Below are positions 11,403 through 22,872 of a stretch of DNA of 64,000 bases, one piece after another. The notes under the pieces are model-generated. The model was not told the origin of the DNA and made no database searches. It was given only the letters and a program-made list of their open reading frames with translations. The stretch comes from Entonaema liquescens. Lineage: Eukaryota > Ascomycota > Sordariomycetes > Xylariales > Xylariaceae. Both the position numbers and the translations under genes were made by a program. Where the stretch lies: contig CADCSX010000008.1 in assembly GCA_902805475.1 (NCBI GenBank), forward strand, positions 496,001-560,000, given 5' to 3'. Within the stretch, counting starts at the first letter, position 1; each line of letters begins with the position of its first letter.

Positions 11403-14400
11403 ATGGACGTCTTCCGCGTGCGGCTGAACTGCATAGACCATTATCAAGCCATCCCTACGATATATGACCCTCAACTTCGGAATGATGTTCATCCATCTCA
11501 GTTGAACAAAGAGCCTAGGGTTCCTGTTGTAAGAGTCTTCGGTTCGACCGAAACAGGCCAGAAAGTATGCGCGCATATCCACGGTGCGTTTCCGTATTTA
11601 TACATCGAGTATAATGGGAGTTTACTTCCCGACGACGGTAAGGCGCATAAGACCCTTGTGAAGTAATAATTCTAATTCGGTACCTTAGTGGGTGCTTACA
11701 TATATCGCCTCCATCTCTCTATTGACCACGCCTTGGCTGTGAGCTACCGCCGTAATGCTCATGATAGGAAGAGCAAATATGTGGCAAGGATCACCCTCGT
11801 CAAGGGAATCCCGTTCTACGGATTCCACGTCGGTTACAGATTCTATCTCAAGATCTATATGCTCAATCCCCAGGTTATGACCCGGCTTATTGAATTGCTC
11901 CAGCAGGGGGTTATTATGAAGCGGAAGTTTCAGCCCTTTGAGGCACACTTGCAATATTTGCTGCAATTTATGACCGACTATAACCTCTACGGGTGCGGGT
12001 ACATCGAATCCCAAAAGGTCAGTTTTAGGGCTCCGGTACCCGCATACGAAGATGACCTAGAGCTGCCTCATCTATGGCATAGTCAATCCGTCTCAAGATC
12101 TCTCGTCACTGAGGATCCGGATCTTCCTCGTGCTAGCCATTGCTCGATAGAAGTCGATATATGTGTTCAGGACATTCTCAATCGGCATGAGATCAGGGAG
12201 AGACAGCTTCATCATGATTTCATCGAAAGAAAATATCCTCTTTCCCCCGACCTGAAGCTTGTCCACAGCATGGCTGGATTGTGGAAGGATGAGACGAAGC
12301 GTCGAAAAAGAAAGATGCTTGGTCGAACACCCGGAAGCAGCCCATTCCCTCCCGAGGCTTTGGTTTCCATGTCTGCGGATCCGCGTAATTCACAACCCTC
12401 CGGATGGGTTCACGAAGAGGAGTATAGAGACCAGATACAGGAATTAATACAGCAAGAATACGAACAGAGCGACGGTGGGAATGTCACTTTCGATACCTTC
12501 GTAAGAGACATACCTTTGGGATCCACAGTCAAAACCCTGCTGCAATCCGTTGAGGACCTTTATCCTGATAACCTTGGGTCCGTGCTAGGCATAACAAGTC
12601 AACAGTTCGAAAACGATGATAATCCTACTAGCAGTATCATCGTGGACGATAAGCGTATTCTTGACATTGCGTTAGATGGGGGCGGTCTAGATGATTCGGA
12701 CGAGGAAACGACCCATGGTCTTAACCCGTTGAGGAATAAGGATCCTAACATTAAGAAAGTAAAGGGAAAGGAATTAACAAAACCAAGCAAGCCACTGCAT
12801 GAAGACACCGACAAAATTGAATTGTTCAATTCCCTCAACTTAATAAGTTCGAGTAATGAATCAGAAAAGGAGAACCGCCCTGAACTACTCATCAATGGTA
12901 TTTACACCAGTTGTTTACGAACCAGGAATCGACGACACATACCTGTCCCGGAGGTACTGTTAGACGCTGCAAAGGAGCAAGGAATGGTGAGTAGGGCTCC
13001 TCAAAATATGCAGCATACTCTACCCAAAAGAGCCTCAAAGCGTGCGCATTCGCCGTTTCAACAAGAAAAGGAAGCAAAGCACCGTCGCGTAGGGTTTGCT
13101 CCCACTCCAAATGTGGACGAGACAAGAATTCCAGGGAAATCAACAGTGAATCTGGAGCCGCCAATCGAACAAGATACGCTGGCAACACCTACGCAGGCCA
13201 CGCAGCCAGGATTTAAGAAAAACCCAAAGGGGTCCGGAAACCATATGCTCAACTTTCCAGTTGTTAAAAACCCCAATGACCCAAGCACTAAATTACGACT
13301 AAGCCAGCAAACAAATTCACAGAAAAGCGAAAATGGCGAATTCGAGAAGCATGTCAGATTCAGCCCATGGACCCCAACCGACGACACTTCTCGAAGTTTG
13401 ATTCCGCACACAGAGAAGCTGGATTCTGATAGTTCTATGCCGAAGAGTACAGGGGAGTCGGATGCTAGAAAACTCATTGATATTGAATGTGCTCCTCGAC
13501 CTCGAGCTCAATTCTTCATTTTCGGCCAATCCCCGCCCTCGGCAGCTGAAATCATGTCCACTATGGAATCTCTAGATCGTCCTAACGTCATTTACCAAGA
13601 TGCATTCTACAGCAGTGAGAAAGATGTCCCCCAGAGAGTTCGGGAGTATGCTGGCCAGGAATTTCGTCTCGAAGGTAATACTCTACCCTATCTCCCGGAC
13701 TTCGACCCGACAGGGGAATCTCCGGCCAATTTTGGCTTGAAATCAGATGTACCTCACGATGTCGAAAGAGATGAGCTAGGCTATCAGCAGCTACGCCAGG
13801 AATGCTCACTGAGGAGCTGGGAAATTGCAGAACCCCCGCCTAGTTTCGAAGAAGTACAGACTTGGTGGACAAAAACCCAAGAGATGACGAGCAACTCTCA
13901 GGAGCCCGTAGTAAAGCTTCGTGATCCTGAGCTCAAACCATATCTATCACAAATTGACGGGCCCACTCCAAAGAATAAGCATAATTTTAAGTATTCTCAG
14001 AAAAAGAAGTCTACGAGTGTACGGCACGAAGCACAGTACATGAGCACGATGAGCCTGGAGATACACGTAAATACCAGGGGCAAGTTTTTTCCAAATCCGG
14101 AAGAGGATGAAGTTCAATGCATTTTCTGGTGTTCCAAGTCAGATGAGAACTTCGCTACTGGTGATAATGCATCACAGTCGATTAAATCCGGTATTATTGT
14201 TCTCTCTGAAGATGGGTTTTTGACACGAAGAATGCAAAAGCAAAGTCCGATTTCAACCGAAGTCATCGAGGAACTTTCAGAACTTGATCTAATGGTGAGG
14301 ATGGTTGAGATCGTTAGGACTCACGACCCAGATATCCTAACCGGGTACGAAGTCCATGGTAGCTCGTGGGGATACCTAATCGAGCGAGCAAGATTAAAAT

Positions 14401-16589
14401 ACGACTATAATCTATGTGACGAATTCTCGCGGATGAAAAGCCAATCATTCGGACGGTTTGGGAAAGAAGCAGATCGATGGGGGTTCAATACCACTTCGAC
14501 AATTCGAGTTACAGGTAGACATATGATCAACATCTGGCGTGCCATGCGATCAGAACTCAATCTCCTTCAGTACACAATGGAGAATGTTGTTTGGCATTTG
14601 CTGCATCGAAGAATCCCGCATTATCCTTGGCAGACTCTAACAGAATGGTACGTTAAAGGGAAGCATCACGATCTAAGCAAGCTCCTTCAATATTACCTCA
14701 GTCGAACCAAGCTCGATATAGAAATCCTCGAAGCGAATGAACTCATCCCGCGTACGAGTGAACAGGCGCGGCTTCTAGGCGTGGACTTCTTTTCTGTCTT
14801 CTCTCGCGGATCACAGTTTAAAGTAGAGTCGATCATGTTCAGAATTGCGAAACCCGAAAACTTTGTGCTAGTTTCTCCCGACAGAAAGCAAGTCGGAGGC
14901 CAGAATGCGCTTGAGTGTCTTCCTCTTGTCATGGAACCTCAAAGCGCATTCTATAATAGTCCGTTGATCGTCCTTGACTTCCAGAGTCTATACCCTAGTG
15001 TCATGATCGCATACAATTACTGTTACTCGACTTTTCTTGGCCGCATTGTCAACTGGCGCGGCACGAACAAGATGGGTTTTACAGATTATCGGCGGCAAGA
15101 AAGACTCTTGGAATTGCTCAAAGATCATATTAACATATCTCCTAATGGCATGATGTACTGCAAGGCAGAGGTCAGGAAGTCGTTACTGGCAAAGATGTTA
15201 ACAGAGATTTTGGAAACACGAGTGATGGTGAAAAGTGGTATGAAGCAGGATAAAGACGACAAGACTCTACAGAAACTCCTCAACAATAGACAACTTGCTT
15301 TAAAGCTCCTTGCGAATGTTACATATGGATATACGTCGGCATCTTTCTCAGGTCGTATGCCATGCTCCGAGATTGCGGATAGCATTGTACAGACCGGGCG
15401 TGAGACTCTTGAGAGAGCCATTGCTCTAATACATTCGGTAGAGAAGTGGAAAGCCGAGGTCGTCTACGGCGATACTGACAGTTTATTCATTTATCTACCG
15501 GGTAGGACTAGAGACCAAGCATTCGATATTGGCAACGAGATTGCTAAAGCAGTCACGGACATGAATCCCCGGCCAATCAAGCTCAAGTTTGAGAAGGTTT
15601 ACCACCCATGTGTTCTACTTGCAAAGAAACGCTACGTCGGTTACAAGTATGAGAGCAAGGACCAAGTTAAGCCCGACTTTGACGCCAAGGGTATCGAGAC
15701 GGTCAGGCGAGATGGAACACCTGCCGAACAGATGATAGAGGAGAAGGCGCTCAAGATCCTCTTCGAGACAGCCGATCTCAGTCAAGTCAAATCCTATTTC
15801 CAGAAACAATGTGAAAAGATCATGCGGGGAGCCGTGTCGATGCAAGATTTCTGTTTTGCGAGGGAGGTTAAGTTAGGAACCTACAGTGACAAGGGGCCAC
15901 CTCCACCAGGCGCCTTGATCAGTACGAGGAAAATGCTTGAAGATGCGAGAGCAGAGCCTCAGTACGGCGAGCGAGTACCTTACGTTGTCATCTCGGGGGC
16001 TCCTGGAGCGCGCCTTATCGACCGCTGCGTGGCCCCTGAAGAACTATTAACGAGCCCGCATCTCCAGCTAGACTCAGAATACTATATCTCCAAAAATTTA
16101 ATCCCGCCGCTCGAGCGCATCTTCAACCTCGTTGGGGCTAACGTACGGCAGTGGTACGACGAGATGCCCAAGGTACAACGGATCCGACGCGTGGATACAA
16201 CATCTTATGGCGGCGGGAAGAACCCATTCGTTAAAAAGACATTAGAGTCTTATATGAAAGCCGCAGCTTGTCTAGTCTGCGGTTGCAAGGTCAAGACTGA
16301 GGGATACTCGGTGTGCACAAGATGCAGGCGAAATGCGCCGGCCTCATTACTCAAGTTGCAGTCGCAGCTTAACCGCGAGGAGACGAAGTTAATGGATGTA
16401 ACGAAGATATGCCAGAGCTGCGCGGGGCTCGTGCCACTGGACAGCGTGCCTTGCGATAGTAAGGACTGCCCCGTGTTCTATACGCGGATGAAGCAGGTGG
16501 CGCGGTATAGGGCGGAGAAGAGCGTTATAGAACCGGCTGTGAAGCAGCTTTTGGAGGGGGAGGTTGGGATGGAGGAGTTGGGTTGGTAG
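11403..16589 (+). CDS. REV3: DNA polymerase zeta catalytic subunit REV3
   Basis: The coding sequence is join(11403..11637, 11689..16589), 1711 aa; the single 51-bp intron (GTAAGG..TAG) restores PDD|VGAYIYRLHLSIDHALA. This is a family-B polymerase for translesion synthesis and damage-induced mutagenesis, acting with Rev7 and Pol31/Pol32. The N-terminal family-B domain is followed by a long poorly conserved linker. An inactive-type exonuclease region comes next. The polymerase motifs are DFQSLYPSVM (~1172), KLLANVTYGYTSASFSGRMP, and VYGDTDSLFI (~1337) with the two catalytic aspartates, then KKRYVGYKYES (~1391). The C-terminal cysteine clusters are CLVCGC...CTRC (~1604) and CQSC...CDSKDC (~1652); the second is the [4Fe-4S] cluster that binds the accessory subunits. 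The start agrees with the conserved MDVFRVRLNCIDHYQ. Both catalytic and Cys motifs are complete. Confidence 0.96.
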
Positions 16590-17444
16590 AGAGTAAAAAG
16601 GGGGTGTATGCTACGCTATGACCTTGGAATTATTCGGATGATTCTAATTGTATAACTACCTTTGTTGGGATAACTACCTATGCATTGTATGGCGTTTTAG
16701 AATAAGGGGCTTGCGATGAAGAAGTGACGAGAATTAAGTCTTAAGGTGGCGCGTTGACCTTATATAGAGGTTTTATTGATACCTAGGTTTTTAAACACGA
16801 GATAACTTTACGAAGTGTCAATAATAATGTCTTTATGAAGCGTTATGAACTAGTGTAAGAGTTAAGATATCAGCTGTGCTCTGTCGTGATTAGTGTTAAG
16901 GGCTCCATTTCAAGAGCCACAGGTGATTGCAGGGGCTATCAGACGCTATGCAAATTCTGCCCCGCGAACCTACAAACGCCCCACGTGGCTCTTTCCGCTG
17001 AAATTCAGCCTGTGACGTCCCACAGCCAAGACAATGGGAAGGCTATTGGAAAGTTATTGGGCCGCCCGGTTCCATTATTAACCTTTCACTTGCATGCGAT
17101 ACTGTAGCTCAGCTGGCGCGAGCATCGAACCTTGGAACCTAGCACCTGGAACCTAGTGCCTATTAACCTTGTAACCTTGTAACCTTGTAACTTAGCTCTC
17201 TTAAGGTGGCCTTATCGTCATTCACCATTCTCATAAATAAAAACATTTACCTACCTCTTAACCTAACCTAACGTAACAAATGTAGTTACTAACCGTATAT
17301 CTTCATTCTTATTTTTGGACCTATTTCGGAAACCCAAAAATAAATCCAAATTAATCCAAAATCATCCATGGTCCACGAAATTCGGCCGCCGCAAAGGTTA
17401 GCAGATCCGCACTTTGCTGGCTGTTGTTGTTGTAAGCCGGAGAT
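16590..17444. other. Intergenic region REV3-NVJ2
   Basis: About 850 bp containing the REV3 3' flank and the NVJ2 promoter. A short (ACCTTGTA)-type tandem repeat lies at about 17166-17190, and related CCTGGAACCTAG units lie just before it. No gene was recognised; the tRNA-like string near 17104 was rejected. Confidence 0.55.
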
Positions 17445-20400
17445 ATGGGTATGAGTTGGACTGGTTTCTTATTGACCTACCTCTTTGGTGGTGTCACTTT
17501 TATTCCTCTAGTTCTAGCAGTTGTACTGCTTCATGCGCATCTCACATTTCCGACCCGCGATGAAAATATAAAGGAAGATGACAGCAATGACCCCAATAGC
17601 ATTGTTCAGCCTGGCGACGATACGACAGCCCTTCGCGAGGCTCAGAAGGAAGACTCGAAACAACGCCTTCTTGCTGAGTCCGATACAGCAGCGGGATACT
17701 TCGCAGTATGTCGTGAATACACTCCGATGGGCATCAATGCCAAACCGATAGAACGTTCTACTCCCGTGGGATCGACCACCGTTGCTCCGCCGAGTCAGAG
17801 TGTATACCAGTCTATGTACAGAAGCATTTTCGACAGGAAGCAGACTCCTAACCCTTTAGATGATAATAAAGGTGTTAGTCAACGACCCAAGAAGGCAGGC
17901 AATATCTTCTATGTTGTACTAAGGTATGTAGTTAGCCATCTTTCATGTAGGTCTTAGAAACCAGGTGGCTAATGTCCTATCGATGATAGACACGGCCACT
18001 TAATGCTATTCGATGACGACGAGCAGATCGAGGTCCGTCATGTTATCTCCTTGGCCCACCACGATGTTAGCATATACTCTGGAGGCGATCCTACCCCGGA
18101 AGGCGAGTTATTCATTAAGCGAAATGCATTGCGCTTGAGCAGGAAGGCAGATGGAAAAGACTTGACTCCGGATGCTCAAGTGTCGAAGCCGTTCTACCTT
18201 TTCTCCGAAAACTGTTCCGCTAAGGAAGACTTCTACTTTGCTCTACTGAGGAACCAAGAGCAGACCTTCACCGGTCAGAACATGGCCCCGAAACCCCAGC
18301 GATTCGAGGTCAAGAACATAATATCGCTAGTTCAAAAGTTACATTCCTCCGAGGATCACTTACAGACGAGATGGCTCAACGCTTTAATCGGGAGGATTTT
18401 CCTCGGGGTTTACAAGACCAAGGACATTGAATATTTCATTAGAGAGAGGATTACAAAGAAAATCTCCCGTGTCAATCGACCGTCCTTTCTCAACAGTATC
18501 ACCATCCAGAATATCGACACAGGAGATTCGGCGCCGTATTTTATGAATCCACGGCTCAAAGACCTTAGTGTGGAGGGAGAGTGCGGAATGGAAGCCGATG
18601 TTAAGTACAACGGTAAATTCAGATTAGAGGTTGCCGCCACAGCTCGTATCGATCTAGGCCCTCGGTTCAAGGTGAGAGAGGTCAACCTCGTACTTGCTGT
18701 GGTCTTGAAGAAGCTAGAGGGACATGCATTCTTCAAGATAAAACCACCTCCTAGCAATCGTTTATGGTTCTCATTCCAATCCATGCCTAAGATGGAGATG
18801 ACAATCGAGCCTATTGTAAGTTCAAGGCAAATTACATATACGGTAATCCTTCGGCAGATCGAGAACAGGATTAAGGAGGTCATGGCCGAAACACTAGTAG
18901 CACCATTCTGGGATGATATTCCGTTCTTCAACACAGAACATAAACAATGGCGTGGGGGTATATTCGAAGGCGATGATGCGGTCGATACTTCGCCTGACAC
19001 GGAAGCTATCGCCGCTCAGCACGGTGATGTAGACGAAGTCACCCATATAGAGGAGACAAGCACGGATGCAGCCCCTGAACAACCTTCGCTGGAGAAGAGT
19101 CATAGCGTCCCTATCATAGAGACAACTCAAGCGACCCAACCACAAGGATTCTGGGGTAGAAGGCTTAACTCGAAAAGAGTTTACAGAGCGACGGTAGTCA
19201 GAGCCCGTCCGCATCAACGACAGCTTTCGAAGCAAAGAGCCCGCGGAGCTCTGCGACGGAAGTGCTACGCACTACTCGATCAGGGTCTATCTCGGCGTCG
19301 AGCCCTATCGTCGGTACTGACCCCGTGCACGCCGAAACTTTCAGACCTTCGTCAAGTCCTCCAGATCGTGACGATGCTATCAGTGCAATGGCACATCTCT
19401 CCGCTAGGTCCAAGAACGCATCACCAGCACACACCCCGGTCGGGTCACCTGGAAAGACGTCTTCTACCTCTCAAGTGGCTAATGGTTCTACGAGCTCGTC
19501 TTCTGACGCTGCCCCTGAAGCGCGTGAGGATGAGAATACCCCTACGGCACCGGGAAGACGACACACTGCTTCCTCCACAGGAAGCGCAGAGAGCGACAAT
19601 GCGCTATCTAGCAGTAGAAATTCGGTCAAGAGTAATACTGGATCAATAAGCAGGGGTTTCTTTGCTCGAAGAGAGAACACTTCTTCGCCAGCAGGTTCTA
19701 CAAATGGGACGCCAGAAGGCAAGCGAAACACTCTTGCCGCTGTGTCCAATGCCGCCGCAACGGCTAAGAGATGGGGCCTAAACGCAATACAAAGGCAGAC
19801 AGACAGAAATAATGGCGTTAATGGACGTAAACTTTCTGATCCACCGCTAGATCTGAATCAGCCTATGGGACGTGGGCAACCATTGCCACCCCCCGGCACG
19901 CCTCTACCTGGGCCCGGAAAGAAAGCATCGCCAATGGCTATCATGCCTAAGCGGAAGCAGATTGCTCCTCCACCGTCATTAGCACGACAGAGCACCGGCG
20001 ATTTACACGATGCGAACAAATTAGAACGACGATCGGTGCCGCCACCTCCGCTACCATCAAGGCGTAGGCGTATTTCGCAGATCCACACCGCCGGCAACAA
20101 CGCCAACAACGAAGATAATGTCCTTGTCGTCGCGGCGCCAGCGGATTCAGAGCCAAATAGCCCGTCCTTCCAGATTAGCGACCACGACGATCCCGTGTCT
20201 TCGCCTGCATACGTTCAACCCTGGGTGGAAGATGCGGAGGAGCTAAACGACGACGGCATGCATGAAGATATGGAGGGCGAAAGCGAAGACTTGATCCAGA
20301 TAGCAGTAGATGGCGAGGATAAGGCGTCTTCGGAATCGCATACTCCGCCTCCGGCTTTGCCTCCGAGGAGACATGTGGAACACGAAGAAGAGCAGCGGCA

Positions 20401-20548
20401 TCAGGGGGGGATACGAGAAGAGGATGAAGACGAAGACGAAGATGGGTATACGAATTGGGTGGAGGGTCCCGAGCCTGATTTTAACACGGCTCCTGATACT
20501 GACACCGTCGATACCCACGTCAGTGCTAACGCTACTGTTGTGAAATGA
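17445..20548 (+). CDS. NVJ2: NVJ2/TEX2-type SMP-domain lipid-transfer protein (apparent frameshift)
   Basis: Exon 1 is 17445..17923, the intron 17924..17989 (GTATGT..TAG), exon 2 17990..20548. The protein starts with one membrane helix (FLLTYLFGGVTFIPLVLAVV). A PH-like domain (residues ~160-260; LRHGHLMLFDDDEQIEVRHV) follows, then an SMP lipid-binding domain (~266-473; TRWLNALIGRIFLGVYKTKD to APFWDDIPFF). The C-terminus is a long Ser/Pro-rich tail with proline motifs. The family anchors in the ER and moves lipids at ER contact sites; yeast Nvj2 works at nucleus-vacuole and ER-Golgi contacts. Near 19170-19178 the reading frame changes: the frame of the SMP domain ends in unlikely sequence while the tail continues in another frame to 20548. 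One extra base in the AAAA run (19173-19176) would join them. A weak 68-bp intron (19156..19223) is the alternative. Confidence 0.85.
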
Positions 20549-21329
20549 GACGGGGGAGGTTTGATGATTCACCCTCATCACGTATACATTCACACGCACG
20601 CAATACCTACAGCATTCCGGCCTAGTCCGATGGATGGTGATCGTCGGATACTTGACGCAACGCCTAGGCAGCGTGGACTACGTGGTTGCGGGTGTTCGTG
20701 CCGTGTTTACATATCACGCTCGGCCACGCATTGAAGACGGTCCAGTCAAGTGTGTATATTTGAGGTTTCAGGGGTCCTGGTATAGATCCCTACAGGGTAT
20801 ATAATAATTGAAGGAAAGGGTGGATGGATGGGTTGGTTGGTTGGTTGGTTGGCTAGGCGTCGAGGTCTTGGAACTTTGTTTGTTCATTCCCCCCTTAGAT
20901 ACCTATCTGCCGTAGTTTGGCTTGCGTAACTAGTAAATAACCTATCTGCTCACGTATCAGGCTAACATGTTATTCGATGGTAATTGGGTTTCGTTTTGGT
21001 GCATGCGAGTTGGATGTAGCAGTAGCAGGAGCACGTCTATCAGGAGACGAGGCTGGTGTTAATGAGTCAACGAAGGTAAGGTGATAATAATACGTAGTAT
21101 ATATGCTTTGCCAAGGTATGACGACTGATCCTGCTTTTTGGATTGACAAAAGGAATGGCATATCTACAAATGTCGAAGATACACAATCTGTCTGTCTGTC
21201 TCTGTCTCTCTCGTTGGGGACCACCTGCTCTAGACTGGTTCCCTCCACTCCATTCCACTCTCCCAAACTCCTCGTTCCACACTTCAGTTTTAGTTCACCC
21301 TCGTAATGCCGTCGCAAAGGGGGATACGC
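20549..21329. other. Intergenic region between NVJ2 and COX13 (convergent)
   Basis: Shared 3' flanks of two convergent genes. Contains a (TTGG)n tract at about 20831-20852 and a TCTG/TCTC-rich tract near 21185-21210. No gene was seen. Confidence 0.55.
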
Positions 21330-22094
21330 TTAAGTAGTCTTGTCCTTGTTGTGGTAGTTGACGCTGTCGTTCCAGCTGTGTTTTTAAGTTGAGTTAGCTA
21401 TGTTCTCTCATTCCAGGAAATAATGGTTAAGAGAAGGAAGATAGAGATACGTACAACAGGGTCTTGTCGCCGTCGCCCCAGGGGAAGTTCTTGGTGCGGA
21501 TGTTCTGGAAGGGGTACTCGACGCGCTCCTCTAGGGGCGGCAGGTGCGACCAGTGCTCCCAGTGCTCGTTCCATAGGTTGTAGGCGTTGATGCCGGCGAG
21601 GATTAGGGCGGGGATGACGCCGCTGTTGTGAGGTATTTTGGTTAGCCTTTCTGCTTGTCTTTCATTCGGGGCGTGGTTATATAGATAGATGTTTGGAAGC
21701 TAGGGTTATGATCGCTGGGCTGGTCGTCGATGGGTATCGGGATCATTATGTAAGGTATGCATATTTGCTCGAGGTGACGAAATAGATTCAGTGGATCTGG
21801 AATGGGATTGGGGTCTTACTAAATGGAGATCTTGCGCCAGAGCTCTGCGAGGGTGGTTAGCAATCCCAATTCCTAATACCATCTGCTCCTAAGAAACATA
21901 GTAACGGTTCGCGTGGACCTACCAGTGGTGGCACCAGCGTGCTCCTTCACGGCCTGTCGCTCCTTGACGAAAGCATTCTCGGTCGAAGCCAAGCGGCGCT
22001 GGAGAGCGGAGCGGAAGACGGGGGTAGAGTTGGCGGCACGCAGCTGGGCGGCGAGGCGCGGCGTCGCACGGAGGAGTTGTCGCTGGGGAAGCAT
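21330..22094 (-). CDS. COX13: Cytochrome c oxidase subunit VIa (COX13)
   Basis: The coding sequence is complement(join(21330..21375, 21455..21622, 21820..21844, 21923..22094)), 136 aa. Exon 1 encodes an Arg-rich mitochondrial presequence (MLPQRQLLRATPRLAAQLRA). The 25-nt exon 2 gives ELWRKISIY. Exon 3 gives the single membrane helix and the family block NLWNEHWEHWSHLPPLEERV with YPFQNIRTKNFPWGDGDKTL. Exon 4 ends FWNDSVNYHNKDKTT. All donors fit GT(A/R)xGT and all acceptors end in AG. It is a nuclear-encoded peripheral subunit of respiratory complex IV in the inner membrane. It is divergent from APN2 (779 bp apart); COX13-APN2 linkage is a hallmark of the MAT1 flank in Pezizomycotina. Confidence 0.95.
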
Positions 22095-22872
22095 GTTGAG
22101 ATCGATCTTTATTACTTTTCTTTTCTTTTAGAGGGGAGAGTTTTGTTGTAATGGTTAATGGTAAATGGTAAATGGTAAATTGTCGAACACTACGTCGGCT
22201 TGTTAGGTTGTTTAGTGTTGGATTTGAAGGTGGTCTGATTTCAATTTGTCGAATGAGGTCAGCCTCTGATTGGATTAAACCTTACATAAACCCGGTAAAG
22301 CTTACAAGCTGTAAGACTTGCTTGTGCTTTCTTCGCCTCGGTAAATCTGCGGGGATACGGCCGATCCTCTTTGTGGCTTTTTAATGACAGGGGTACAACT
22401 TAGTAGTAATCATGACGCGTGTCACGGGACTTCGGGTCATTTTGGTGTAGCGTGTGACCCCCCGATTAAGAAATTAAGAACGTCGCGACTTCCAGCGGTA
22501 TGCACGAGTAAAGAGCATTCGATCAGTTTATTACCTAAGTACCTAATTTATGATAAGGAAGGCGACATTTAATTCTCTTCAGTACATAAACTGGAAACAA
22601 TGCACCATCTCTATACCTAAATATTACCTATAAATCTCCTTCCACCAAGTAATCCTTAGTGAATCAGTACTTAACCAAAACACACACACAAACATATACA
22701 CACTATATATGCCCATGCCCCACAATCTTCGCCATCCAAGTACAAGTCCGACAATGGTGATAGTCGATAGGGACGAAGCAGATGAGGAATGACTGGGGAT
22801 GCACCTTGAGACTTATTTAAATCTTAGAAGAAAAAAAAAAACTCGTAAATTTATAAACACGCCGTTGACATT
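22095..22872. promoter_or_regulatory. Divergent promoter region COX13/APN2
   Basis: 778 bp between the divergent start codons. Contains an ATGGTAA-type tandem repeat at about 22150-22182 and a CACACA/ATATAC tract near 22680-22710. No gene was seen. Confidence 0.5.

Noticed and set aside
17104..17140. tRNA-like string (TAGCTCAGCTGG...GAGCATCGAACC)
   Set aside because: It resembles a tRNA D-arm, but no matching acceptor stem, anticodon arm or T-loop follows in the next 60 bases.
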